The notes below the pieces were generated by a model. That model searched no databases, was not told the origin of the DNA, and saw nothing but the letters and a program-made list of their open reading frames with translations. From Verrucomicrobiaceae bacterium (GTDB lineage Bacteria > Verrucomicrobiota > Verrucomicrobiia > Verrucomicrobiales > Verrucomicrobiaceae): a DNA stretch of 64,000 bases. The stretch lies in assembly GCA_019694165.1 (NCBI GenBank), contig JAIBCL010000009.1:186001-250000 (forward strand), in the 5' to 3' direction. Positions within the stretch are counted from its first letter, which is position 1. The number at the start of each line of letters is the position of its first letter. Positions 15,889 to 24,882 of this stretch are shown in pieces. The translations under genes were made by a program, and so were the position numbers.

Positions 15889-18255
15889 ATGACCCAGATC
15901 GTCTTCCAGCACTGGGATCGGGCGTGGATGATGTGGGCGGGCATCGCTCTTGCGGTCGTGCTCGTGCTGATCGGCTATCGCGGAAGCCCGTTGAGTGGTG
16001 GTGCGAAGCTGGCGGCGATGCTTTGCAAGATCGCGGCGCTGTCGTTGCTTGCGTTTTTGCTTCTTGAGCCGCAGCTCTCGCGCGAGGTGCCGAGAAAGGG
16101 AGCGAATGAAGTGGTCATCGCCGCGGACAATGGCGCGGGGCTCGGTGTGTCGGAGAAAACGGGTGGCGAGGCGCGCGGTGTGGCGATGAAAAAGGCGCTG
16201 GGCGTGGGCACTTCCGGCGAGACGTGGATCGATAAGCTCGGCGAGATGTTTCGCGTGAAGACGATGATCTTCGACGACCGGCTGCGCAGCGTGAAGGATT
16301 TCTCGGAGCTGAAGTTCGACGGTCAAAGCTCGACGGTTTGCTCCGTGACGAAGTCGCTGAGCGAGCGCGGCGCATCGAGCACGACGGCGGCCGTCGTTGT
16401 AGTGACGGACGGCATCGCAACGGACGCGGAGACGTGGCAGGTGACGAAGGACAGACACGCGCCGGTGTTTCCGGTGATCGTCGGCAGCGGTCCGCTGGAT
16501 CGCGATCTCGCGATCACCGACGTGTCGGCGGTGCAGAGCGCGTTCGAGGAATCGCCGGTGACGATCACGGCAAAGGTGAAGGCGTTTGGTTTTGAGAAGC
16601 AGGACGTCTCGATCTCGGTGCTCGATGAAGCGAAGAAGGTGATTGCGACCGAGAAGCATCGCTTTGAGGCGGCGAAGGGTGATCACGTCTTCCGCATTCG
16701 CGTGCCGACGGCGAAGAGCGGTTTGTCATTCTTCCGCGTCGTGCTCACGAAAGCCGGACTCGAGAAGAAGCTGGCGGATGATTCGTGGAAAAAGGAAAGC
16801 CCCGAAGCGACGCTGGTGAACAACGAACGGCTCATTGCGGTCGATCGTGGCGCGGGGCCGTATCGCATTCTCTATGTCGGTGGCCGGCCGAACTGGGAGT
16901 ACAAGTTTTTGCATCGCGCGCTGACGGGCGATCCCGACGTACAATTGCCGAGCTTGATCCGCATCGCGAAAAAGGAGCCGAAGTTTGAGTGGCGCGGGCG
17001 CGCGGGCGAGACATCGAACCCGCTCTTCCGCGGATTCAAGGCCGATGGTGGCGACGAAGCGCAGCGCTACGATCAGCCCGTGTGGATCCGGCTCGGCATG
17101 AAGGACAAGAAGGAGCTGAGTGACAATTTCCCGAAGTCGCAGGACGAACTCTTCGGCGAGTATCGTGCGATCATCATCGACGACCTCGAAGCAGCCGCCT
17201 TCACGCAGGAGCAGATGAATCTCATCGAGCGCTTCGTCAGCCAGCGCGGCGGATCGGTGCTGATGCTCGGCGGACAGGAATGCTATCGCGCCGGCGGCTA
17301 CGATCACACGCCCATCGGCCAGATGCTTCCGGTGTATCTCGATCGCGTGAACGAGGACAAGCCGGTCGAGGACGTGCGCTTCAATCTCACACGCGAAGGC
17401 TGGCTTGAGCCATGGCTGCGACTCCGCACGCAACAGGAGGAGGACGAGAAGCGGCTGGCGCAGATGCCGGCCTTCTTCTCAATGAATCAGACGTTCTCGA
17501 TCAAGCCCGGCGCGAGCATTCTCGCCACCGCATCCGACGCGGGGCAAAAGTCGCATCCGGCGCTCGTCGTTCAGCGATTTGGTGAGGGTCGCGTTGCTGC
17601 GTTGCTCGTCGGCGACCTGTGGCGATGGGGCATGCAAAACGCCGAACAACACGCCGACATGGACAAGGCATGGCGGCAGTTCATGCGCTGGCTTGTCGTC
17701 GATGTGCCGGATCGCGTGGTGCTCGATCAGCAGCATTCAAAGAACGGCGGCCAGGAAATGGTGAAGCTGCAGGTGCACGTGCGCGATCAGGGTTTCCGAC
17801 TGATCGACGACGCGACGATGAAGATCACCGTCGAGCAACCCGGCGGCAAAAAGGTGGACCTCTTTGCCGAGCCGAGTCTGAAGGACGCGGGTGTCTTTGA
17901 GGCTGAGTTTTATCCGCGCGACAACGGCGACTACCGCGTGAAAGCCGAGATCAAAGACGGCAAAGGCGAGTCTCTCGGCGAACGACAGAGCGGCTGGGTT
18001 CACTCGCCACTCGCTGACGAGTTCCGCTCGCTGGAACCCGATCGCGCCTTACTGGAACGAATTGCGAAGGACACTGGTGGTCGTGTGCTCGAATTGAGTG
18101 AAGTCAGCACGCTGCCGAAGCTGCTGGAGAATCTGAATGTGCCGATCAAAGAGACGCTCACCGATCCGCTGTGGCACTCGCCGTGGGTGTTCGCGTTGAT
18201 TCTCGGGCTGCTCGCGGCGGAGTGGGTGATTCGTAGAGAGGCGGGGTGGGTGTGA
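15889..18255 (+). CDS. Membrane vWA/glutamine-amidotransferase-fold protein
   Basis: A 788-residue protein. Two N-terminal membrane helices (about 13-29 and 40-59) are followed by a vWA-like domain whose metal-site motif is degenerate: 'AADNGAGLG' (79-87) stands where DxSxS is expected. An Ig-like segment follows. A class-I glutamine amidotransferase-like fold begins at 'RILYVGGRPNWEYKFLHRAL' and includes 'VLMLGGQECYRAGGY'. A final membrane helix ('WVFALILGLLAAEWVI') closes the protein. This architecture is typical of the large membrane proteins encoded with MoxR/BatA. The ATG at 15889 was chosen; the upstream frame runs through repeat DNA. The stop overlaps the next start (TGATG at 18253-18257), so the downstream gene is translationally coupled. 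Confidence 0.85.
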   Translation: MTQIVFQHWDRAWMMWAGIALAVVLVLIGYRGSPLSGGAKLAAMLCKIAALSLLAFLLLEPQLSREVPRKGANEVVIAADNGAGLGVSEKTGGEARGVAMKKALGVGTSGETWIDKLGEMFRVKTMIFDDRLRSVKDFSELKFDGQSSTVCSVTKSLSERGASSTTAAVVVVTDGIATDAETWQVTKDRHAPVFPVIVGSGPLDRDLAITDVSAVQSAFEESPVTITAKVKAFGFEKQDVSISVLDEAKKVIATEKHRFEAAKGDHVFRIRVPTAKSGLSFFRVVLTKAGLEKKLADDSWKKESPEATLVNNERLIAVDRGAGPYRILYVGGRPNWEYKFLHRALTGDPDVQLPSLIRIAKKEPKFEWRGRAGETSNPLFRGFKADGGDEAQRYDQPVWIRLGMKDKKELSDNFPKSQDELFGEYRAIIIDDLEAAAFTQEQMNLIERFVSQRGGSVLMLGGQECYRAGGYDHTPIGQMLPVYLDRVNEDKPVEDVRFNLTREGWLEPWLRLRTQQEEDEKRLAQMPAFFSMNQTFSIKPGASILATASDAGQKSHPALVVQRFGEGRVAALLVGDLWRWGMQNAEQHADMDKAWRQFMRWLVVDVPDRVVLDQQHSKNGGQEMVKLQVHVRDQGFRLIDDATMKITVEQPGGKKVDLFAEPSLKDAGVFEAEFYPRDNGDYRVKAEIKDGKGESLGERQSGWVHSPLADEFRSLEPDRALLERIAKDTGGRVLELSEVSTLPKLLENLNVPIKETLTDPLWHSPWVFALILGLLAAEWVIRREAGWV

Positions 18256-19241
18256 TGAAGTATTCAGTATTCAGTGTTCAGTATTCAGTCTGGCTGGTCG
18301 TGGCTTGGGTGCTGACGATGCCGGTTGTTGCCGAGGAAGTCCGCCGCGCGACTCGTGATGTGGACGTCATCGTAGTCGTTGGTGCAGAAGGGACGGATGA
18401 GTATGGGAAGAAGTTCAAGGAACAGGCGGAGGCTTGGAAAGCCGCGTGTGAGAAAGCGGCGGTGAAGTTTGAGATCATCGGCACCGCTAAAGAGAAGACG
18501 GACGACGCGAAGCAACTCGAAGGACGACTGAAGGCCGAGCTCGCGAAGGCGAGCGGCGCGCTTTGGCTCGTGTTCATTGGCCACGGGACGTTTGATGGTC
18601 GCGCGGCGAAGTTCAATCTGCGTGGCGACGACATCACGCCAACGCAGCTTGGCACCTGGTTGAAACCGGTGAAGCGCGAGATTGTCTTCATCGACACGAC
18701 ATCGGCGAGTGCGCCCTTTGCAAAGGCGGTCGCCGGTGCTGGCCGCATCTGCGTCAGCTCGACGAAGAGCTCCGACGAGATCTACTTCGCGCGCTTCGGC
18801 GAGCATTTCGCAAAGGTCATCGGCGGCGACTTGCAGGCCGATCTCGATCAGGACAAGCAAGTGTCGGTGCTCGAGGCGTTTCTGTTTGCCTCGAAGAAGG
18901 TGGCCGAGTTCTACGAAACCGATGGCCGCCTGGCCACTGAGCATTCCATCATCGACGACAACGGCGATGGCATCGGGACACGCGCGGAAATCTTCAACGG
19001 CGTGAATCCCGGCAAGACCGCCGACGGCTCCAAACCCGACGGCGAACGCGCGAGACAGATCAGCCTCGTGCTCAGCGACGAAGATGCGAAGCTCACCGAC
19101 ATCCAACGCGCCCGCCGCGACGAACTCGAACGCTTGATTCGTGCCCTCGATGCGAAGACCAAGAACAAAGACGCCGCGTACTACGCCGAGATGGAAAAGC
19201 TCATGATCGAGCTGGCGAGGCTGTACGGTGCCGGTGGATGA
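18255..19241 (+). CDS. Secreted caspase-fold protein lacking the catalytic Cys, with EF-hand-like loops
   Basis: A 328-residue protein with a signal peptide (cleavage likely after 'MPVVA'). A caspase/legumain-like fold is suggested by 'LWLVFIGHGTFDG' (His110-Gly111) and 'REIVFIDTTSASAPF' (141-155). In active caspase-like enzymes the second motif carries the nucleophilic Cys; here the position is Thr/Ser. 'AGRICVSST' supplies the next strand. Two EF-hand-type loops follow: Asp196/198/200, Gln202, Ser204, Glu207, and Asp234, Asn236, Asp238, Glu245. The C-terminus is a charged helix. It is probably a calcium-binding, non-proteolytic relative acting outside the cytoplasm with the coupled vWA protein. 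The family is not known to me by name. Confidence 0.75.
   Translation: MKYSVFSVQYSVWLVVAWVLTMPVVAEEVRRATRDVDVIVVVGAEGTDEYGKKFKEQAEAWKAACEKAAVKFEIIGTAKEKTDDAKQLEGRLKAELAKASGALWLVFIGHGTFDGRAAKFNLRGDDITPTQLGTWLKPVKREIVFIDTTSASAPFAKAVAGAGRICVSSTKSSDEIYFARFGEHFAKVIGGDLQADLDQDKQVSVLEAFLFASKKVAEFYETDGRLATEHSIIDDNGDGIGTRAEIFNGVNPGKTADGSKPDGERARQISLVLSDEDAKLTDIQRARRDELERLIRALDAKTKNKDAAYYAEMEKLMIELARLYGAGG
18261..18289. repeat. Tandem 7-bp repeats inside a signal-peptide coding region
   Basis: Four consecutive copies of TATTCAG (the third is TGTTCAG) lie directly after the start codon and encode the repetitive 'KYSVFSVQYSV' of the signal peptide n-region. Confidence 0.8.
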
Positions 19242-19273
19242 TTGAGGACCAGTGACCCTCAGTATGGCGAGCA

Positions 19274-20863
19274 TCAGCGGGTACTCTGCCGTCTCTGCCA
19301 GAAGGATTCGGTGGTGGCTTCGTCGGGGACGATTTCGATGACGAGGTCGCCATCTGGCAGGGGGGCGGACGTGGCGGGCGATTGGAGGCGGATGTAGTTC
19401 ATGCTCCACAGGCGGGCCCACGGCTCGAAGGAGACTGCGTGGCGGTTTTCGAGCACTTCGCGCGCAGCGTGAGGCAGGGCGCGGAGGGAATCGACGCGTG
19501 CGAAGATTTTTCCGCCGCCGTTGTTGATGACGACAATGCGCCGCCGGCCTTTTGGAAGCTGGCGGATGACCCACGGTGCGCCGAGGTCATAAAGGGCGCT
19601 GAGGTCTCCGACGACAAGCCAGGACTCTTCACAGCCGGCGCTCACACCGAGGAAGGTGGAGACGATGCCGTCGATGCCATTGGCACCGCGGTTGGCGTAG
19701 AAGGTGGTGCCGGGATTCGCGCGCGATGCAAAGAGGTTCCATTCGCGAATGGGAAGACTGTTGCCGAGAAACACGCGCGCGCCGGCGGGGATGATGCCGC
19801 TCAGCCGGCGGATCCACGCCGGCTCTGACTCGGGAAAGAGTGCCATGAGATCGTCGAGGTCCGGCTGCAATTGCGGTGTGGCGCGGGCCAGACGTGCGCC
19901 GAGGCAGTGTTTGCAGTTGTAATCGAGAAGACTGAATCCGGTCGTCTCCACGTTTTCCTTGCGGGCGAGTCCGGGAAAGGGGGGGGCGCAGACATTGAGC
20001 ACGGCAATGGCGGGATGGTTTTCCAGATCGCGCCACCAGCGGCCCGCGGGCACGGCTCCGATGCGGAGCACGCGACGGACGCCCATGGCGGGGAGGACAG
20101 CGTCTCCGCCGGGGACGAGCAGCGCATTGAGTTCCGCATGGCCGTGCAGGTTCGAGGTGGCATCCGCGATCACGGGCGCATTCACTGCGGCGAGGAACCT
20201 GGCGACTGATTCGGCCCGAGCGGGTGACATACCGCCGGCCAGCACGACGAGTCCCGAGCGATCCTCGAGCCATGAGTCGAGCACTGCGCTGGCTGCGGCA
20301 TTGTCGGCCGGTTCATTGATTGGCTGCTGCTGTGGAGCCGGGAACTGTGCGAAGTCGAATCCTGCTGCGGGTGTTTCGAGCGCCTCCTCGAAGCAGACAT
20401 TTACATGCAATGGCCTTGCGGGAAGCTGGCGCGGCCAGGCGGTGGCAGTGACCGTATCCGCATCGATGTCGAGTGTTCCCTCCGCGTAGCCACCAAAGAT
20501 GCGAACCTGATCGACAGCTTGCGGCGCACCGCTGCCGCGGAAGCGACGGGGCCTGTCGGCTGTGACCAGCACCAGGGGGAGACCCTGATAAAACGCCTCG
20601 ATCACCGCTGGAAGCAATTCAGCAACGGCCGTGCCCGAGGTGGTGAGTACCGCGACGGGAGCGCGGTCCACCATGAGGCGGCCGAGCGCGAAAAAGGCCG
20701 CGCTGCCCTCGTCGAAGAAGTTCCAAACTTTGACACCGCTGCTGTCGAGCAGGGGCGGGAGCAGCGGGGCATTGCGTGCGCCGGCAGCTACGACGAACTC
20801 GTGAACGCCGAGGCCGGCGAGTGCGCGCAGGATGGACGTAGCGAGATCGGCATTGGAAATCAT
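19274..20863 (-). CDS. menD: 2-succinyl-5-enolpyruvyl-6-hydroxy-3-cyclohexene-1-carboxylate synthase
   Basis: A ThDP-dependent enzyme of menaquinone synthesis that joins isochorismate and 2-oxoglutarate. It has 529 residues, slightly short for MenD but with the three-domain layout. The Pyr domain has 'FDEGSAAFFALGRLM' and 'VLTTSGTAVAELLPAVIEA', with 'LVLVTADRPRRFRGSGAPQA' after it. The central domain starts near 'RSGLVVLAGGMSP'. The C-terminal ThDP domain includes 'YANRGANGIDGIVSTFLG' and 'VVGDLSALYDLGA'. The start at 20863 overlaps the stop of the isochorismate synthase gene (ATGA, 20860-20863), so the two are coupled. The frame extends further upstream, but only this start gives a MenD N-terminus. 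Confidence 0.93.
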   Translation of the reverse strand: MISNADLATSILRALAGLGVHEFVVAAGARNAPLLPPLLDSSGVKVWNFFDEGSAAFFALGRLMVDRAPVAVLTTSGTAVAELLPAVIEAFYQGLPLVLVTADRPRRFRGSGAPQAVDQVRIFGGYAEGTLDIDADTVTATAWPRQLPARPLHVNVCFEEALETPAAGFDFAQFPAPQQQPINEPADNAAASAVLDSWLEDRSGLVVLAGGMSPARAESVARFLAAVNAPVIADATSNLHGHAELNALLVPGGDAVLPAMGVRRVLRIGAVPAGRWWRDLENHPAIAVLNVCAPPFPGLARKENVETTGFSLLDYNCKHCLGARLARATPQLQPDLDDLMALFPESEPAWIRRLSGIIPAGARVFLGNSLPIREWNLFASRANPGTTFYANRGANGIDGIVSTFLGVSAGCEESWLVVGDLSALYDLGAPWVIRQLPKGRRRIVVINNGGGKIFARVDSLRALPHAAREVLENRHAVSFEPWARLWSMNYIRLQSPATSAPLPDGDLVIEIVPDEATTESFWQRRQSTR

Positions 20864-21867
20864 ATTCCAAACTGCCGCAGCACGGCCTCGCGTTTGAGGC
20901 GCAGCTCGCGCCATTCGTGGTCGAAGGCGCTGCCGCCCACGATGCCGCATCCGGATGGCAGCACGATCCGGTCTCCGTCCCAGCCCAGGCCGCGGATGGC
21001 CACCACGAGATGGTGCGAACCTTCCAGCGAAAAACCGAACGGAGCACCGAAGAAGCCGGGTGCCTTGAGCAGGGCGCGGTATTCGCGGAGTCTGGCGAGC
21101 CACTCGTCGGTGCGCGGCAGGCAGCCGACGGCAGGCGTGGGATGCAGCAAAGTGATCAGTTCATCCACCGCCACGGGCGAGGCGAGCGCGGCGCGAAGGC
21201 GCGTCTTGAAATGCACGAGGCCGGAGGTCTCGAGCACCTCGCGCGGATCGCGGGTCACGGTACCGAGCGCGCGGAGGCGATCCTCGAGATAGGAGGCCAC
21301 CAGTTCGTGCTCCTCGATCTCCTTCACATCGGAGAGGAATTCACTCCGATCACCGGGCTTGGCGGTGCCGGCGAGAGCCATGGTCTCGACTTCGCCTGCG
21401 CTCATGCGGAAGAGCAGTTCGGGTGTGGCGCCGAGGAAGCCGCGCCCGCCGCTTGCGTACGCGTAGCCCCATACGTTCGACGGCGCGCACATGAGATGGC
21501 CCAGCAGATGCACGGGCCGGCCCGCAGTGCGCGTGCCGTGCTCGGCGAGCACGGGTACCATCTTCGCGAGCCTGCCTGCGATCACTTCCCGGCGGATGCG
21601 GCGAAAGGCCATCTTGAACCACTCGGTGGCCGGTTTCTCCCACTGCACGCGCAGCGGAGTCGTGTCAACGCCGGTGCAGGCCGAGATCACAGCCGCATCA
21701 GCCTCGTGCAGGCGCGAAGGCCTCTTCCAGGGCAGGGGATCGCACAGATCGAAGTCGTTGATGTAAAAGCACGCGGCGTCCGGGGCTGGCCGTTCCAGCG
21801 GCTCGAAGGGCCCCTCGCCGATCCACGCCCTTCCATCGGGCAGCCTGAAAAATGCAAATTCCGTCAT
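20860..21867 (-). CDS. menF: Isochorismate synthase
   Basis: A chorismate-utilising enzyme that supplies isochorismate to MenD. It is 335 residues, compact for the family. The C-terminal chorismate-binding domain is complete: 'FLGATPELLFRMSAGEVETM', 'ALAGTAKPG', 'DVKEIEEHELVASYLEDRL', 'LHPTPAVGCLPR' and 'GCGIVGGSAFDHEWRELRLK' with the catalytic Glu. Pairing with menD argues for isochorismate rather than anthranilate or salicylate synthesis. The ATG at 21867 is preferred; an ATG 12 nt upstream is possible. Other men genes are not in the window. Confidence 0.9.
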   Translation of the reverse strand: MTEFAFFRLPDGRAWIGEGPFEPLERPAPDAACFYINDFDLCDPLPWKRPSRLHEADAAVISACTGVDTTPLRVQWEKPATEWFKMAFRRIRREVIAGRLAKMVPVLAEHGTRTAGRPVHLLGHLMCAPSNVWGYAYASGGRGFLGATPELLFRMSAGEVETMALAGTAKPGDRSEFLSDVKEIEEHELVASYLEDRLRALGTVTRDPREVLETSGLVHFKTRLRAALASPVAVDELITLLHPTPAVGCLPRTDEWLARLREYRALLKAPGFFGAPFGFSLEGSHHLVVAIRGLGWDGDRIVLPSGCGIVGGSAFDHEWRELRLKREAVLRQFGI

Positions 21868-22094
21868 GTGCGCGGCCATCGTGAAACGCAGAGGGCGGAT
21901 TGCAAGAGCGAGTGCCGTGTGTGCGGCTCTGGAGCGTGTGGCGCATGATGCCGGGCAAGATGCGGGCAGCGCGGTTGCTGGAAGCGGCAGCACGAGTGCG
22001 AGGCGTGATGGCCAGCCCGGAGGCGAAGATGGAATTCAGCGTTGAAACCCAGCATGTGCCGCGCGATGAGAGCGCGGGCATCAGCTCACGAATC

Positions 22095-23570
22095 ATGACG
22101 ATGACGGATCGCGCATCTCCAGCCGCCCGGGCATCTGCCTTTCTGTGGCGGATGCCGCCATTGTATGCTGCCGCGGCGTGGATCGTCGCAGCGGCGGGAT
22201 TTTGGTTTGTCTCGCAGTTGCCGTCGGTGGTGCGCTGGGGCTTGCGGGTGCTGTTTCTGGTGCTCGTGGTGCATGCGGCGGCGGTGATCGTACGCGTGGT
22301 TCTTACGGCGTGGAGCAGGCCGCGGAGGGCGTTGTTCGTGGGCGTCGCCCTGTTGCTTGGGGCGGGGATTCCATATGTGTGCGCGGAGGTGCTCTGCTGG
22401 GCCTGGCTGCGCGCGACGCAGCGGGGAGGCGACCCCTTCTCTCTCACGGACATCCAGGTGCAGGCGGCGCAGGAGATCATCGACGGGCGCACATCCTACA
22501 CCACCCACAGCCGCGAGCTGGGATGGACGATCACGCCGGGCACGGTGTCGTCGAACGGCCTCTACCGCTCGAACTCGCAGGGCCTGCGCGGGGACCGCGA
22601 GTATGCGACCGCGAAGCCCGCCGACACCGTACGCGCGCTCTGTTTCGGTGATTCGTTCACGCAGTGTGACGAGGTTAAGAATGACGAGACTTGGGAGCAC
22701 TACGCGGAGAAAACCGGAGGCGTGGAGTTTCTGAATTTCGGCGTCGGCGGATACGGCATGACGCAGGCGCTGCTGCGCTACCTGCACGACGGGCGCAAGT
22801 TCGAGACTGACGTGGTCATACTTGGCTGCATGACCGCCGACGTGCGGCGCACGGTGAACGCCTACTATCCCTTCCGGCTCGACAATCCCAGCGAGGCCCC
22901 CAACGTGCGAGGCCTGCCTTATCCCACGCTCGACGAAACGGGCAAGCTCGTGCTTCATCCGAATCCGCTTCCCGACGCCGCCGCCTATCGCGAACTGCTG
23001 GCCCATCCCGCGCGGCGGCTGCGCGAGCTTTCCCGACTGGACATTCTCTACCATCAGCCGCCGCCGACACCGCTGCTCACTCTGATCAAGAGCAAGGCCG
23101 GCGACCGCCTTGAGGCGGCGTGGCTCGACTTCACCGTCCATGTGCGCCGCTCGCTGAACACGGTGCTCAAGCGCTCTCAGCGCGTGGAAAAGATCGCGCC
23201 CGTCGGCGAGGACCGGGTGTTTGATCCCAGGCATCCCATATTCACCATCAACTGCCGCGTCTTCGACCGCTTCGTGGACGAAGTGCGCGCCGCAGGTGCC
23301 AGGCCGCTGATCCTCTGGCTTCCCGGACGTGATGACTTCCCGCGCCTGCGCGCCGGCCGGGAGAAGATATACCAGGGCTTTCTCGACTACTTCAAGTCAA
23401 GGGGCTACGACTGGATCGACGCCATGGAGTGGATCACCGCCGAACTTCCCGGCGAAGGCGGCGTGGCGCCAAACAAGACGCTGCTGGTGGAGAGCCACTA
23501 CTCGGCGGCAACGAACCGGGCCATCGGCAAGCACATCGCCGCCTACGTGAAGAAAATGGCGGGAAAGTGA
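22095..23570 (+). CDS. Membrane-anchored SGNH/GDSL-hydrolase-like protein
   Basis: A 491-residue protein with three N-terminal membrane helices (about 22-40, 48-70 and 80-103). An extracytoplasmic SGNH-like domain follows. Block I is 'LCFGDSFTQCDEV' with Ser187, and the block II glycine lies in 'NFGVGGYGM'. 'DVVILGCMTADVRR' stands where the usual GxND is expected, so the block III Asn is not obvious. The final 'VESHYSAATNRAIG' carries the catalytic His, though the usual Asp before it is Glu. Such proteins often act as esterases or acetyltransferase partners on polysaccharides; the substrate here is unknown. Upstream ATGs exist (frame open from 21900); 22095 was chosen because hydrophobic helices follow closely. 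Confidence 0.7.
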   Translation: MTMTDRASPAARASAFLWRMPPLYAAAAWIVAAAGFWFVSQLPSVVRWGLRVLFLVLVVHAAAVIVRVVLTAWSRPRRALFVGVALLLGAGIPYVCAEVLCWAWLRATQRGGDPFSLTDIQVQAAQEIIDGRTSYTTHSRELGWTITPGTVSSNGLYRSNSQGLRGDREYATAKPADTVRALCFGDSFTQCDEVKNDETWEHYAEKTGGVEFLNFGVGGYGMTQALLRYLHDGRKFETDVVILGCMTADVRRTVNAYYPFRLDNPSEAPNVRGLPYPTLDETGKLVLHPNPLPDAAAYRELLAHPARRLRELSRLDILYHQPPPTPLLTLIKSKAGDRLEAAWLDFTVHVRRSLNTVLKRSQRVEKIAPVGEDRVFDPRHPIFTINCRVFDRFVDEVRAAGARPLILWLPGRDDFPRLRAGREKIYQGFLDYFKSRGYDWIDAMEWITAELPGEGGVAPNKTLLVESHYSAATNRAIGKHIAAYVKKMAGK

Positions 23571-23608
23571 TCGCGGCAGTCAGCGGCGGTCTCCCCACGC
23601 TGCTGCTT

Positions 23609-24703
23609 TCAGCGCAGCACCTTGCCGATCACGTCGTAGGCGGCGAAGCGCTGCGCATCCGGGAAGTCGTGATCGGAGTCCGGATGCTCGACGCGGATGC
23701 GATCCTCCGCGCCGTGCAGCTTGTAGATGGCCGCGGCGGCCCTGGCGATGCGGTCCACGCTGTCGTGCCGGAAGTTCGAGTCGCGCAGCGGAGCATTCAC
23801 AAAAAGCGTGCGCGGTGCGAGGCAGGCGATGAGTTCATAGTAGTCGAAGGGAGCGTCCTGCGGGTGGCCGAGGAACTGCTCCATTTTCATCATGTAGCGC
23901 TCCTGCACCCAGCCCTTGATGTTGCCGCCGTAGTAGTCGAGCAGGGAATCGAAGCCGCAGCTAGAGACGATGCACTGGATGCGCGCGTCGAAGAGAGCGG
24001 TGAAAATGGAATTATGCCCGCCCAGCGAGTGGCCGATGGTGGCGTAGCGCCCATGCTTGACGAACGGCAGCGCATCGAGCACGTCGAGCGCCCGGATGTT
24101 GTCCCAGATCGCTTTCATCGTGCCGCTCTGCCAGCCGAGCTGCTTCAAGTCCGGCTGGTAGTCTGCGAGAAGCGGATAGCTCGGCGCGATGGTGACGAAA
24201 CCCCGCTCCGCCAGCTCGCTGGCGTATTGACGGTGCGCCTTGCCGCCGAGGCCCACCACCACTTTGTAGCCGATCTTGTTCTCCGTCGGATGGAGGCAGA
24301 GCACTCCGGGCACTGCTTTTCCTGCCAATGCAGCCTTCGGGATGCAAAGGTAGGCAGTGGTGCGCGCGCCAGGCTCCGAGGCATACGTGATGGCGCGCCG
24401 CACGTAGCTGCCGCAGTCGGTCTCGTCGTCCACTTTCACATCGAGATCGCAGCGTTTCTCTTTTCCAGGCAGTGCACCGGCGATCTGCTGGAAACCCTTC
24501 AGCGCCTCGGTTTTGCGGCCCTCCCACTCGGCAGCCGACGACGCCGTCTTCCGGCTTCCGTCCGGCGTGCGATACTCCAGCAGGTTGGTGCGGCTGAGTC
24601 CGCGGATGGGCGGGATGGAGACGGGCGTCTCGGCACGGCAGCCGATTGTGTGGAGGCCGCAGAAGATGCCGAAGGTGAGGAGTGAAAGCGTGAGCCGGTT
24701 CAT
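23609..24703 (-). CDS. Secreted alpha/beta hydrolase (acetyl-xylan-esterase/dienelactone-hydrolase type)
   Basis: A 364-residue protein with a signal peptide ('LTLSLLTFGIFCGLHTIGCRA'; a lipoprotein reading at the Cys is possible but the lipobox is weak). The hydrolase core has 'CLHPTENKIGYKVVVGLGG', the nucleophile elbow 'TIGHSLGGHNS' (Ser226), 'RTLFVNAPLRDSNF' and a terminal 'HPDSDHDFPDAQR' with the candidate catalytic His. The type is common in carbohydrate-degrading Verrucomicrobiota and Planctomycetota, where the substrate is usually an acylated glycan. No glycosidase is adjacent, so specificity cannot be inferred. The frame continues to 24835, but the ATG at 24703 begins the signal peptide. 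Confidence 0.82.
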   Translation of the reverse strand: MNRLTLSLLTFGIFCGLHTIGCRAETPVSIPPIRGLSRTNLLEYRTPDGSRKTASSAAEWEGRKTEALKGFQQIAGALPGKEKRCDLDVKVDDETDCGSYVRRAITYASEPGARTTAYLCIPKAALAGKAVPGVLCLHPTENKIGYKVVVGLGGKAHRQYASELAERGFVTIAPSYPLLADYQPDLKQLGWQSGTMKAIWDNIRALDVLDALPFVKHGRYATIGHSLGGHNSIFTALFDARIQCIVSSCGFDSLLDYYGGNIKGWVQERYMMKMEQFLGHPQDAPFDYYELIACLAPRTLFVNAPLRDSNFRHDSVDRIARAAAAIYKLHGAEDRIRVEHPDSDHDFPDAQRFAAYDVIGKVLR

Positions 24704-24882
24704 GCGCACTATACGCCGGAGCTGGCGACGGTTTTGGCCCGCAATTGCAAAAACCGGCCGCAAGGACCGGACGAAGTGGCAAGAGACCCCGCCGACGCGC
24801 GGCAGCGTGAGCGTCGTGAACCGAGTGCTGAACACGGCTTTCCTGCTCCTGCATCAGCCCGGCGCGCACTGACGGGATGGCA

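Noticed and set aside
19243..19261. Hairpin TGAGG...CCTCA between the convergent caspase-fold and menD genes
   Set aside because: The stem is only 5 bp and no T-tract follows on either strand, so a terminator call is not supported.
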